In this document: in pieces, positions 8,901-17,838 of the stretch
Layout: each line of letters begins with the position of its first letter
How positions within the stretch are numbered: position 1 is the stretch's first letter
DNA from: Pseudomonas sp. B21-028
GTDB lineage: Bacteria; Pseudomonadota; Gammaproteobacteria; Pseudomonadales; Pseudomonadaceae
Direction: 5' to 3'
NCBI RefSeq assembly: GCF_024749045.1
Contig: NZ_CP087184.1
Location: 3,906,001-3,970,000, forward strand
DNA: 64,000 nt
The notes under the pieces: model-generated
What the model was told of the DNA's origin: nothing
The model's input: only the letters and a program-made list of their open reading frames with translations
Database searches by the model: none
Position numbers and translations under genes: made by a program

Positions 8901-11564
8901 GACGTATTGACCTACACCGCGACCCTTGCCGACGGCAGGGCCCTGCCCGCGTGGCTGACGTTCAATGCCACCAGCCTGACCTTCAGCGGCACACCGACCA
9001 GCACCGCATCCGGTAGCTATGACGTGCTGGTCAAGGCCACCGATCCTTCAGGTGCCTCGGTCAGTGACAACTTCGCCCTGGTGGTGGCCGACGCACCGGC
9101 CAATACCATCACCGGGACCAGCAGCGCCGAGACCCTGAACGGTACCGCCGGCGCGGACCTGATCCTCGGCCTGGGCGGCAACGACACGATCAAGGCCGGC
9201 ACCGGCGCGGACATCGTCGACGGCGGCGCCGGACGCGACTCCCTGTACGGCGGCGACGGCGCCGATACCTTCCGTTACACCAACGTGCTCGACAGCTACC
9301 GCGACTACGACACCGGCGGCGTGACGGCCACCGACACGGTCTATGACTTCACCGTGGGCGTGGACAAGATCGACGTCTCCAGCCTGGGCTTCACCGGCCT
9401 TGGCGACGGCACCAACGGCACGCTGTACATGACCCTGAACTCGGCCGGCGACAAGACCTACATCAAGTCCGCCGAAGCCGATTCCGATGGCAACCGCTTC
9501 GAGATCGCCCTCAGCGGCAACTATCTCAACACCCTGACCGCCAGTGATTTCGTGTTCGGCGAGCGCGCCCAGCAAGACATCCTCTACCTGCCGACTCTCG
9601 GCCAATCCAATGCACGCCTGCTGCGCATGACCGAGGATGACGATCAATCCGGCACCTCGATGCTGGTCAACGACCTGGAGCGCTACACCCCCTACGACGT
9701 ACGCAGCCAGTTCACCGACGCCGACGGTAATGGCATCGACATCGCGGTGGGCGGCAGCACCGTCAACGGTTTGTCGACACTGAGTCCCGAAGAACTGAAG
9801 TTGTGCTGGTGGCTGACCGACACCAACCAGCCCGGGCCCGCGCTGTTGCGTGCCGTGACGTTGCTCAAGGACCAGCTCAGCGAACTCAAGGCCATCGATA
9901 ACGTCACCATGGGCATCATCTGGGGCCAGGGCGAGGAAGGCGCCCAGGAGATCGCCCGCGCCACCGACAAACAGGCAGCGGCCGCAGCCTACAAGGCCGC
10001 GACGCTGAAGGTGTTCGACTACCTGCATGCCCAGCTCGGCAATTTCAGCGTGTACCTGATGGAAACCGGCCACTACGAGCAGGACGCGGCGCGGGCCCGT
10101 GGCTATTCCGAGGAGAAGATTGCCGCGATTGTCGAAGGTGTCGACTATGTCCGCGCCGCCCAGGAAGCCATGGCGGCCGAGCGCGCCGACGTCAAGCTGG
10201 CGGTGGACTACACCGACCTGCCGTTGCGCTACGAAGTCGATCCGCTGGTGTACCCGGACGACGTCTGGCATCTGCACGAGGAGTCGGCGGAAATCGTCGG
10301 CCAACGGCTGGCTGACTACATCGCTGATGACCTGGGCTTGCATGGCAATCCCGACGACAACAACAGCGTGCAGGACATCTTCGACAACGCCCAGAACCAG
10401 GGCGGGATGATCTTCGGTACCGACCAGGCGGATACCCTGGTGGGCAGCTCGGGCAACGACACCCTGGATGGCGACCTGGGGGCGGACACCCTGACCGGCG
10501 GCGATGGCAATGACATCTACGTGGTCGATAACGCGTTCGACAGCGTGGTGGAAACCAACACCTCGACCTCGCAGATCGATACGGTAAAGGCTTCGGTGAG
10601 TTGGACACTGGGGGCCAATCTCGAGAACCTGGTGCTCACCGGCGTCTCGGACATCGATGGCACCGGTAACGAACGACGCAACTTCATCACTGGCAACATC
10701 GCCAACAACGTGCTCGACGGTGCTGCCGGCAACGACAGCATGAGCGGCGGCGATGGCAACGACACCTACTATGTCGACAATACCGGCGACGCCGTGATCG
10801 AGACCAACAGCAATGCACTGTCCGGAGGCATCGACAGTGTGCACAGCCGCCTGGCGACCTACACCCTCACCAGCAATGTCGAGAACTTGTACATCGACAC
10901 GCCTGACGCGGCCAACGGCACCGGCAATACGCTGGACAACACGTTGTTCGCCGGGACCGGAAACAACGTGCTGGACGGGCGTGAAGGCAACGACACGGTG
11001 TCCTTCGCGCAGGCGCAGGCCGGGGTGACCGTGACGCTCTCGACGTCCTCGCAACAGAACACCGTAGGCTCCGGCCTCGATACGTTGAAGAACGTCGAGA
11101 ACCTGACCGGCAGTGCCTACGCCGACACCCTGACCGGCAACAGCGGCGGGAACATCCTGAATGGCGGCGCGGGCAACGATACGCTGGTGGGTGGCTCGGG
11201 GAATGACCGGCTGATCGGCGGCGCCGGGACCGACAACCTCACCGGTGGCACCGGCGCGGACACCTACGTGTTCGGAGCGCTGGCGGACATGGGCACCGGG
11301 GCGTTGCGCGATGTGATCAACGGTTTCAAGAGCGCCGAACTGGATCAGCTGGACTTCACCGGACTGGACGCCAACCCACTGACCGCCAATGTCGATGCCT
11401 TCACCTTCATCGGCAGCAACGCCTTCGACGCCACCAACGCCACCGGCCAACTGCGCTTTGCCGACGGCATTCTCTACGGCAGCGTCGACGCCGACGCTAC
11501 CGCCGAGTTCGAGTTCGAACTGGTCGGCGTCAAGGAGCTGCACGCCAGCGACTTCACGGCGTGA
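5953..11564 (+). CDS. PsmE-like mannuronan C5-epimerase with RTX repeats and SGNH acetylhydrolase module; frameshift near 6095
   Basis: A secreted, calcium-binding alginate-modifying enzyme of about 1870 residues. It converts D-mannuronate to L-guluronate in the polymer and probably removes O-acetyl groups. Order of modules: right-handed beta-helix A module (5953-7100) with 'GYGFDPHEQT' and 'NGLDGFVADF' active-site motifs; R modules with GGxGxD nonapeptides at about 7105-7540, 7555-8005, 8335-8785 and 9100-9560; two putative He_PIG/Ig-like domains (8020-8320, 8800-9090) with the 'FSGTPS/T' motif; an SGNH-hydrolase-like module (9575-10350) with 'LGQSNARLL', 'IIWGQGEEG' and 'DDVWHLHEE'; further RTX repeats to the end, as in type I secretion substrates. 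The start at 5953 has GGAGA 7 bases upstream and matches the family start. The frame breaks at a run of five G (6093-6097); a sixth G would join both frames into 'SGGEEPSDGCLMLK'. The long downstream frame alone begins at 6123. Confidence 0.9.
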
Positions 11565-11618
11565 TCCTTATGTGAGGGTCGGTCTTGCCCGCGATGGCAG
11601 TGGCAGATTCACCGCCGC

Positions 11619-12232
11619 CATCGCGAGCAGGCTCGCTCCCACAGGGTTCTGCGGTGTGTGCAAATCCTGCATTCACCCAGGAACCATTGTGGGAGCGAGC
11701 CTGCTCGCGAAAGCTGTGGGTCAGCTTGCACTGATGTTGAATATTCCGCCGCCTTCGCGGGCAAGCCCGCTCCCACAGGGTTCTAGGGTGTGTGCAAATC
11801 CTGCATTCACCCAGGAACCATTGTGGGAGCGGGCTTGCTCGCGAAAGCTGTGGGTCAGCCTGCACTGATGTTGAATATTCCGCCGCCTTCGCGGGCAAGC
11901 CCGCTCCCACAGGGTTCTGCGGCGTGTGCAAATCCTGCATTCCCCCAGGAACCATTGTGGGAGCGGGCTTGCTCGCGATAGCTGTGGGTCAGCTGGCACT
12001 GATGTTGAATATTCCGCCGCCTTCGCGGGCAGGCTCGCTCCCACAGGGTTCTGCGGCGTGTGCAAATCCTGCATCCACCCAGGAACCATTGTGGGAGCGG
12101 GCTTGCTCGCGAAAGCTGTGGGTCAGCCTGCACTGATGTTGAATATTCCGCCGCCATCGCGAGCAGGCTCGCTCCCACAGGGTTCTAGGGTGTGTGCAAA
12201 TCCCGCATTCACCCAGGAACCATTGTGGGAGC
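11619..12232. repeat. Tandem REPIN array, 134-bp period, left part
   Basis: The string 'accattgtgggagc' recurs at 134-bp steps (about 11686, 11820, 11954, 12088, 12222). Each unit holds an inverted REP pair (outer arm gtgggagcgggc or gtgggagcgagc, inner arm ttcgcgggcaagcccgctcccac) joined by conserved spacers 'gctgtgggtcagc..' and 'ttctgcggcgtgtgcaaatcctgcattc' type sequence. The fifth copy is cut in the middle of its REP by the IS110 element, and the array resumes at 13385. Open frames across it are artefacts of a repeat with long palindromes. Confidence 0.9.
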
Positions 12233-12255
12233 AACTGTCTTACTTCCGCCACCCG

Positions 12256-13173
12256 TCACCGCCACTCAGTGCCGTCTCGAAGCATGGCATTCAGTCTGAT
12301 TAGCAATATTCGCATGCAGGCGATGAGCGCGACTTTCGCGCTCTTGCCTCGCTCTCGAAGTGCTTCATACCGGGCCTTGAAGTCGGCGTGATAGCGGATG
12401 ACAACCCAGCACGACATATAAAGCGCACGTCTGACCCGCGCTCTTCCTCCGTAAATCTGACGTTTGCCGCTGTGATTACCACTGTCGTCGTTGTAGGGGG
12501 CGATTCCCGCCAGGGCCGCGATCTCTCTGCGATCAAGCTCACCGAGTTCAGGCAGGTAAACCAACAAACTAGCAGTCGCCACAGTGCCGATCCCTTTAAC
12601 TGACGTGAGTCGGTCGGCCTTCTCCGCATCCAGCTTACGCATGCTTTGATTAATGGCTTTGCCAAACTGCTTGATTTGGATTTGCAGGTAGCGAATATGG
12701 TCTTTGATCACCTCGATAACCGCCGGAAGCTGAGCCTGCTGCAGCCGGCGCTTGTTGTCATCTCGCTGCTGGACGAAGTGTTCGCGCAGCTGAATCAGCT
12801 CACGCAGTGCTTCACGCTCAGGTGAAATGGGCTTTTCGTGAGACGCGTGCAGAGCTTCGGCAAAATCGGCAAGAACAGCCGCATCGATGGGGTCGGTCTT
12901 GGCATTCTTGCCCATTGCTACAGCGAAGGCTCTAGCCCGGCGAGGGTTGATCCTGAGCACATTGAAACCTGCCTCCTGCAGTGCTGCCATAACCTTTCGT
13001 TCATAGCCGCCCGTGGCTTCCAGTAACACCCGGCCAATCGTGTACTGGCTTAGCTGTTCGACCAGTTGTGCAAAGCCCTCAAGCGTATTGGGGACCTCAT
13101 AGCCTTGGTTCTGTGGTCGAACCCAAACGACGAGATTTGATTTGGATATATCGATACCGACCCAGGAAATCAT
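12256..13173 (-). CDS. IS110-family transposase (DEDD/bridge-RNA recombinase)
   Basis: A 305-residue, apparently intact IS110 recombinase. The N-terminal RuvC-like DEDD domain shows 'WVGIDISKS' (first Asp), 'LLEATGGYE' (Glu) and 'KTDPIDAAVLADF' (last two Asp). A coiled region follows, then the C-terminal Tnp_20 domain with 'LTSVKGIGTVATASLLV' and 'AGIAPYNDDSGNHSGKR', which includes the serine characteristic of the family. The start ATG at 13173 follows the structured non-coding end that probably supplies its guide RNA. Length and domain order match active members, so the element may still be mobile. Confidence 0.95.
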   Translation of the reverse strand: MISWVGIDISKSNLVVWVRPQNQGYEVPNTLEGFAQLVEQLSQYTIGRVLLEATGGYERKVMAALQEAGFNVLRINPRRARAFAVAMGKNAKTDPIDAAVLADFAEALHASHEKPISPEREALRELIQLREHFVQQRDDNKRRLQQAQLPAVIEVIKDHIRYLQIQIKQFGKAINQSMRKLDAEKADRLTSVKGIGTVATASLLVYLPELGELDRREIAALAGIAPYNDDSGNHSGKRQIYGGRARVRRALYMSCWVVIRYHADFKARYEALRERGKSAKVALIACMRILLIRLNAMLRDGTEWR

Positions 13174-13384
13174 GGCAAAACCCTCTTACACTCAGAAATG
13201 AGAGTGCTCTGGCTTTGCCCACGCTTGTGATTCGAGTGCCGCTCGTCCAACTGTTCGGGCTTATGGGCCAGAGTAGAAAGGTAGATGGCAGCTTTGCTCC
13301 CACTCGTGCTTCAAGCACCGCGGACTCACAGCTTGCCATCTACCCCTCTCAACCCAGAGTTTATTCCCTTACTCAGACACAAGC
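13174..13384 (-). ncRNA. Candidate bridge RNA region of the IS110 element
   Basis: The non-coding end upstream of the transposase folds into two long stem-loops on the minus strand. Loop 1 (target-like): 11-bp arms at 13280-13290 and 13334-13344. Its 5' side carries GCAAGC (13332-13337) matching one half of the REP, and its 3' side carries GTGGGAGC (13296-13303) complementary to the other half. Loop 2 (donor-like): arms CTCTGGC/GCCAGAG (13207-13213, 13267-13273). Its 5' side carries ACAGTT (13249-13254), identical to the element's left terminus, and its 3' side carries CACAAGC (13222-13228), complementary to the right terminus read on the transposase strand. This order (left guide 5', right guide 3' in both loops) is that known for the IS621 bridge RNA. 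Exact RNA ends are not visible. Confidence 0.7.
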
Positions 13385-13541
13385 GGGCTTGCTCGCGATA
13401 GCGGTGGATCAGTTGGCATCGAGGCTGAATGTGCCGCCGTCTTCGCGGGCAAGCCCGCTCCCACAGGGTTCTGCGGCGTGTGCAAATACAGCATTCACCC
13501 AGTAACCACTGTGGGAGCGAGCCTGCTCGCGATGGCGGCAG
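13385..13541. repeat. REPIN array, right part after the IS110 element
   Basis: It continues the array broken at 12232: the second half of the disrupted REP, one inverted REP and one direct REP (gtgggagcgagcctgctcgcgatgg) with the same spacer as in the left part. It lies 3' of the dehydrogenase gene that ends at 13580. Confidence 0.85.
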
Positions 13542-13579
13542 TCCATCAAACCTCAATGGCGCTGCCGCCCCCGCGACCG

Positions 13580-15160
13580 TCAGAGCGCCTCGCGGCCCGG
13601 TACCCCGTCCACCAGGCGCTGGATTCCCAGCGGATTGGCATTCTTCAGCGGTTCCGGCAGCAGGTTGTCGGGGTAGTTCTGGAAGCACACCGGCCGCAGG
13701 AAGCGGTCGATGGCCAGGGTGCCCACCGACGTGCCACGGGCATCGGAGGTGGCTGGATAAGGGCCGCCGTGAACCATCGAATCACACACCTCGACACCCG
13801 TCGGGTAACCGTTGAGCAGGATCCGGCCGACTTTCTGCTCCAGCAGCGGCGTCAATTCGCTGAACCGCTGGAAATCATCCGGCTCGCCGATCATGGTCGC
13901 GGTGAGTTGACCGTGCAGGCCGTTCAATGCGGCGCTGAGCTGCGCCTGGTCGGCCACTTCGACGAACACGGTGGTCGGGCCAAACACCTCTTCCTGCAAC
14001 GCCTCGTCCCCTTCGATCAACAGGCTGGCGTCGGCCTTGAACAGCTGCGGCTGGGCCTGGTTGCCCTGCTGTGCGCGCCCGGCCAGGTGCTCGATGCCCG
14101 GGTGGGCCAGCAACTTCTGCAAGCCCTTGCCGTAACTCTGCAAGGTGCCGGCATTGAGCATGGTTTGTGGCGCCTGGTCACCGATCAGCGCGGCGACCTG
14201 CTGGGTAAATGCAGTGAACTGCGGCGAGCGGATGCCGATCACCAGGCCCGGGTTGGTGCAGAACTGGCCACAGCCCATCACCACCGAGGCGGTCAGGTCG
14301 CGAGCAATACTGTCGGCGCGGGTCGCCAGCGCTTCAGGCAGGACAATCACCGGGTTGATGCTCGACATCTCGGCAAACACCGGGATCGGCTGCGGACGCG
14401 CGGCGGCCATGTCGCACAGGGCACGCCCGCCCCGAAGGGAACCGGTGAAACCCACGGCCTGGATCGCCGGATGCTTGACCAGCCACTCGCCGACACCACC
14501 GCCGTAGATCATGTTGAAGACACCGGCCGGCATCGCGGTTTTTTCGGCGGCACGGATGATTGCATCGGCCACCCACTCTGCGGTCGCCATGTGGCCGCTA
14601 TGGGCCTTGAACACCACCGGGCAGCCAGCCGCCAGAGCCGACGCGGTGTCACCACCGGCCGTGGAAAAGGCCAACGGGAAGTTGCTGGCGCCGAACACTG
14701 CCACCGGGCCCAGGCCGATGCGGTACTGACGCAGGTCCGGGCGCGGCAGCGGTTGGCGCTCCGGCAGGGCGCGGTCGATACGCGCACCGTAGAAATCACC
14801 ACGGCGCAGGACTTTGGCGAACAGGCGCATCTGCCCGCTGGTACGACCCCGCTCACCCTGGATCCGAGCAGCAGGCAACGCGGTTTCACGGCAGACCACG
14901 GCGACGAACTCATCGCCCAAGGCGTCCAGCTCATCGGCAATGGCCTCGAGGAACTCGGCCCGGCGCACCGCGCTCAGGCTGCGGTAGGCTGGATAAGCCG
15001 CGGCGGCCGCCTTGGCGGCTGCGTCGACCTCTTCAGCCGTGGCCTGGATGAAATCACCCGGCAAGGCTTCGCCAGTGCTGGCATCGAGGCTCTGCAAACG
15101 CGTCTGGCCGGCCGCGCTGCGCGTCCCACCGATGTAGTTGTGACCAAGGATCTGGTTCAT
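13580..15160 (-). CDS. Alpha-ketoglutarate semialdehyde (2,5-dioxovalerate) dehydrogenase
   Basis: A 526-residue NAD(P)+-dependent aldehyde dehydrogenase of the KGSADH type, oxidising 2,5-dioxopentanoate to 2-oxoglutarate at the end of non-phosphorylative pentose and sugar-acid pathways. Visible features: 'GPVAVFGASNFPLAFSTAGGDT' (cofactor pocket), 'VGFTGSLRGGRAL', the catalytic glutamate region 'PVFAEMSSINPV', and the catalytic cysteine in 'GCGQFCTNPGLV'. The start at 15160 is set by GAGGAGA a few bases upstream; the open frame extends further 5' into the AraD1 gene but only as shadow. It follows the AraD1-like gene after 13 bp in the same operon, matching successive pathway steps. Confidence 0.92.
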   Translation of the reverse strand: MNQILGHNYIGGTRSAAGQTRLQSLDASTGEALPGDFIQATAEEVDAAAKAAAAAYPAYRSLSAVRRAEFLEAIADELDALGDEFVAVVCRETALPAARIQGERGRTSGQMRLFAKVLRRGDFYGARIDRALPERQPLPRPDLRQYRIGLGPVAVFGASNFPLAFSTAGGDTASALAAGCPVVFKAHSGHMATAEWVADAIIRAAEKTAMPAGVFNMIYGGGVGEWLVKHPAIQAVGFTGSLRGGRALCDMAAARPQPIPVFAEMSSINPVIVLPEALATRADSIARDLTASVVMGCGQFCTNPGLVIGIRSPQFTAFTQQVAALIGDQAPQTMLNAGTLQSYGKGLQKLLAHPGIEHLAGRAQQGNQAQPQLFKADASLLIEGDEALQEEVFGPTTVFVEVADQAQLSAALNGLHGQLTATMIGEPDDFQRFSELTPLLEQKVGRILLNGYPTGVEVCDSMVHGGPYPATSDARGTSVGTLAIDRFLRPVCFQNYPDNLLPEPLKNANPLGIQRLVDGVPGREAL

Positions 15161-15173
15161 CGCAAGTCTCCTC

Positions 15174-16166
15174 TTAAAGTGTGCCGATAGTACCCGGGTT
15201 GAACACCGCGTCCACCGGGGCAATGCCGTTGACCAGCGGCGCGCCGAATTCGGCCTGGCTGATTTCGAACACGTCCCCCGGCTGGGTACGGATGCCATCG
15301 GCGAACGACAGGGTCGCGGTGCCGAAGAAGTGAACGTGCACATCCCCCGGACGCAGGAACTGACTGTACTTGAAATGGTGGAATTCCAGGTTCTCGAGGC
15401 TGTGGCACATGTTGGCCTCGCCGCTGAGGAATTCGTTCTGCCACAGCACTTCGCCGTTGCGCAGGATACGACTGGTTCCGGATAGATGTTGAGGCAATTC
15501 ACCGACACGAAGTTCCGGACCAAAACTGCAACTGCGCAGTTTCGAATGGGCCAGGTACAGGTAATTCTTGCGCTCCATCACGTGATCGGAAAACTCGTTG
15601 CCCACCGCGAAACCCAGGCGATAAGGCTTGCCGTCGAGGCCGATGACGTACAGGCCGCTGATTTCCGGCTCTTCGCCGGCGTCTTCGGCGAACGGCGGCA
15701 ACGGGAACGGATGACCCGGACGGACGACGATGCCGCCGTCGCCCTTGTAGAACCACTCCGGTTGCACGCCGGCCTGACCGGCCTGGGGCTTGCCGCCCTC
15801 GACCCCCCACTTGAAGATGCGCATGGTGTCGGTCATGGCGGTTTCATCGCCGGCCTGCTGGTGCATCTTGTCCCGGGCCGAGGCGCTGCCCAGGTGGGTC
15901 AGGCCGGTGCCGCTGACCAGCAGGTGCGCCGGGTCCGGGTGATCCAGTGGCGGCAGGATACGCAGCTCGGCGAGCAACCGCGGGTAATCATGCTCGGCAC
16001 CGAACCCGAGGCCATTGACCTGCTGCTCCAGCTTCACACCCGCCTCGATGGCCGCCAGCGCCAGCTCACGCACGGTCGTCGCGCACTGCACTTCCCGCAC
16101 CCGGTCGCCGTCGACCACACCGACGCGGCGCTCACCGTTATCCAATTCGAACTGAACTAAACGCAT
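15174..16166 (-). CDS. AraD1/GguC-type fumarylacetoacetate-hydrolase-fold dehydratase
   Basis: A 330-residue protein starting 'MRLVQFELDNGERRVGVVDG', the hallmark of the AraD1/GguC branch of the FAH superfamily. The C-terminal FAH fold shows the acidic metal-binding region 'GEEPEISGLYVIG' and 'GNEFSDHVMER'. In this context it probably converts 2-keto-3-deoxy-L-arabonate (or a similar 3-deoxy-2-keto acid) to 2-oxoglutarate semialdehyde, the substrate of the next gene product. The substrate is inferred from neighbours. The start at 16166 is preceded by AGGAG; a longer open frame to 16247 runs into a REP and is rejected. Confidence 0.87.
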   Translation of the reverse strand: MRLVQFELDNGERRVGVVDGDRVREVQCATTVRELALAAIEAGVKLEQQVNGLGFGAEHDYPRLLAELRILPPLDHPDPAHLLVSGTGLTHLGSASARDKMHQQAGDETAMTDTMRIFKWGVEGGKPQAGQAGVQPEWFYKGDGGIVVRPGHPFPLPPFAEDAGEEPEISGLYVIGLDGKPYRLGFAVGNEFSDHVMERKNYLYLAHSKLRSCSFGPELRVGELPQHLSGTSRILRNGEVLWQNEFLSGEANMCHSLENLEFHHFKYSQFLRPGDVHVHFFGTATLSFADGIRTQPGDVFEISQAEFGAPLVNGIAPVDAVFNPGTIGTL

Positions 16167-16210
16167 GGTTTTCTCCTGTAAACAAAACTCAAATACAGCG
16201 CCAAGCCCCT

Positions 16211-16301
16211 TGTGGGAGCGAGCCTGCTCGCGATGACGACGGCACATTCAACAGGGATGCAAGCTGACCCACCGCTATCGCGAGCAGGCTCGCTCCCACA
16301 G
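16211..16301. repeat. REPIN (inverted REP pair)
   Basis: Two opposed REP copies (tgtgggagcgagcctgctcgcgat / atcgcgagcaggctcgctcccaca) separated by 'gacgacggcacattcaaca' spacer, between the MFS transporter gene and the AraD1-like gene. It lies within the presumed minus-strand transcription unit and may modulate the relative level of the downstream genes. Confidence 0.8.
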
Positions 16302-16322
16302 TGGATCGGGGTGACCTCTGAA

Positions 16323-17645
16323 TCAGATGCGCGTCGCCCCCCGCGCACTGGCCGCGAACTGATCCGCCGGCAGCACATGCTTGCGCTCCAGCAGGCGATA
16401 CACAACGCCGGTCAACACCAGGCCGAACACCATCACACAGGACAGGAAATACAGCCCCGAGGCCAGGTTGCCGGTGTATTCCTTCAGCGCACCGATCACG
16501 AACGGCCCGATGTAGCCACCCAGGTTACCCACCGAGTTGATCAACGCGATGCCCGCCGCCGCACTGGCGCCGGCAAAGAAGCGTCCCGGCAAGGTCCAGA
16601 ACACCGCCGTGCAGGAAAACAGTGCAAACGCCACCAGGCACAGCGCCGCCAGTTGCAGCACCGGTACCGACAGCCACGCGCTGAGGAACAGCCCAATGGC
16701 GCCCAAGACATAGAGCACGGCCAGGTGGCCGTAGCGGTCATTCAAGCGGTCGGAGCTGCGGGGAATGACCAACAAGCCGATGATGCCGAAAATATAGGGC
16801 ACCGAAGACACGAAACCGGTCACCAGGTCGCTGCCGCCGAACTGCTTGATCAGCGTCGGCAACCACAGGCCCAGGCCATAGATACTCAGGGTCACCGGCA
16901 GGTAGAACAGCGCCAGCAACAGGACCCGCTTGTCCTTCAGGGCATGCAGCGGATTACCGTGGCGGGTCTGGCCGTATTCCTGCAGATCCTTTTTCAGTTC
17001 ATCGGTCAGCCAGTCCTTCTCGGCCTGATCCATCCACTTCACCTGTTGCGGGCCATCCGGCAGGTAGCGCAGCACCGGCCAGGTCAGCAGCATCGCCGGC
17101 AGGCCGATGACAATGAACAACCACTGCCAGCCGTGCAGGCCCAGTACACCGTCCATGCCCAGCAAGCCGCCAGACACGGGACCGGTGATCAGCATGGCGA
17201 TGGGTTGGGAAAGAATGAACAGGCCCAGGATCTTGCCGCGATGGCGAACCGGGAACCATTGGGTGATGTAATACAGCACGCCGGGGAAGAAACCGGCTTC
17301 GGCCGCGCCGAGCAAAAAGCGCATCACATAGAAGCTGTGGGGGCCCTGCACAAACGCCATGCCGATGGTGATGGCGCCCCAGGTGATCATGATCCGGGCG
17401 AACCAGCGCCGGGCACCGAAACGTTCGAGCATCAGGTTGCTGGGAATCTCCAACAGGAAATAACCGATGAAAAACAGCCCTGCGCCAAGGCCGTAGGCGG
17501 CATCGCCGATACCCAGGTCGGCGCCCATGTGCAGCTTGGCGAAGCCCACGGCAGAGCGGTCTACATAGGCGATCAGGTACAGCAGGATCAGGAAGGGAAT
17601 CAGTTTAAGCGTGATGCGACGGATAAGCCGCAATTCCTGGCTCAT
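16323..17645 (-). CDS. MFS transporter, anion:cation symporter family (aldonate/sugar-acid uptake)
   Basis: A 440-residue inner-membrane permease with about 12 hydrophobic segments. 'LKLIPFLILLYLIAYVDRSAVGFA' and 'GAGLFFIGYFLLEIPSNLMLERFGARRWFARIMI' features are typical of the ACS/GudP/ExuT-like branch that imports sugar acids and aromatic or tartrate-type acids. Next to the dehydratase cluster it most likely carries L-arabinonate or a similar aldonate into the cytoplasm. The start at 17645 is favoured because TTGGAGA lies at proper distance; a TTG codon 15 bp upstream is the alternative. It is divergent from the dehydratase, with shared operator sites in the 193-bp gap. Confidence 0.88.
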   Translation of the reverse strand: MSQELRLIRRITLKLIPFLILLYLIAYVDRSAVGFAKLHMGADLGIGDAAYGLGAGLFFIGYFLLEIPSNLMLERFGARRWFARIMITWGAITIGMAFVQGPHSFYVMRFLLGAAEAGFFPGVLYYITQWFPVRHRGKILGLFILSQPIAMLITGPVSGGLLGMDGVLGLHGWQWLFIVIGLPAMLLTWPVLRYLPDGPQQVKWMDQAEKDWLTDELKKDLQEYGQTRHGNPLHALKDKRVLLLALFYLPVTLSIYGLGLWLPTLIKQFGGSDLVTGFVSSVPYIFGIIGLLVIPRSSDRLNDRYGHLAVLYVLGAIGLFLSAWLSVPVLQLAALCLVAFALFSCTAVFWTLPGRFFAGASAAAGIALINSVGNLGGYIGPFVIGALKEYTGNLASGLYFLSCVMVFGLVLTGVVYRLLERKHVLPADQFAASARGATRI

Positions 17646-17737
17646 GGGACCGGTCTCCAATTGTTGTTGTTATGGAACCACGGGGGATTTCTCTCGCGAA
17701 TGCACGCCAGGACAACCCCTCCATTGAGCCGGACTAT

Positions 17738-17750
17738 ATAGTAATACTAT
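17738..17750. promoter_or_regulatory. Candidate GntR/FCD operator 1
   Basis: A perfect 13-bp palindrome, ATAGTA-A-TACTAT. It contains TAGTAATACTA, which satisfies the TNGTNNNACNA consensus of FadR-subfamily regulators. It lies in the divergent gap, 93 bp upstream of the MFS start and 89 bp upstream of the dehydratase start. A matching site occurs 75 bp away. Confidence 0.6.
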
Positions 17751-17813
17751 TTACCCAACAACACTTCCAAACCGCGCAAATTGCGCTTATGTTACGCTTC
17801 ATCCAGAAAAATA

Positions 17814-17824
17814 TAGTCATACAA
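17814..17824. promoter_or_regulatory. Candidate GntR/FCD operator 2, overlapping a TACAAT -10 element
   Basis: TAGTCATACAA again fits TNGTNNNACNA. It overlaps a -10-like TACAAT (17820-17825) and ends 14 bp before the dehydratase ATG, the position expected for a repressor blocking that promoter. The spacing to operator 1 (75 bp between centres, about seven helical turns) would allow looping. Confidence 0.55.
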
Positions 17825-17838
17825 TAAGAGAATCGATC

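Larger units (their letters stand above)
12233..13384 (-). mobile_element. IS110-family insertion sequence inserted in a REP
   Basis: An element of about 1152 bp interrupts a REP copy. The left flank ends '..ccattgtgggagc' and the right flank resumes 'gggcttgctcgcgata..'. Joining them restores the REP seen at 11820, 11954 and 12088. The trinucleotide agc (gct on the transposase strand) is present at both junctions (12230-12232 and 13382-13384), compatible with the CT core used by IS110 relatives. There are no terminal inverted repeats, as expected for this family. One transposase gene is on the minus strand, with a long non-coding end of 211 bp upstream of it and only 23 bp downstream. REP-targeting IS110 elements are known from other pseudomonads. 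Confidence 0.88.

Noticed and set aside
9048..11543. 831-codon minus-strand frame opposite the epimerase
   Set aside because: Generated by the GC-rich repeated RTX sequence on the other strand; Val/Gly/Asp-rich composition without domains.
13478..15190. 570-codon plus-strand frame opposite the semialdehyde dehydrogenase
   Set aside because: Antisense shadow of a clear aldehyde dehydrogenase; starts in a REP.
15160..15523. N-terminal extension of the semialdehyde dehydrogenase to 15523
   Set aside because: The extension overlaps the AraD1-like gene in another frame, and a strong GAGGAGA site precedes the family-typical start at 15160.
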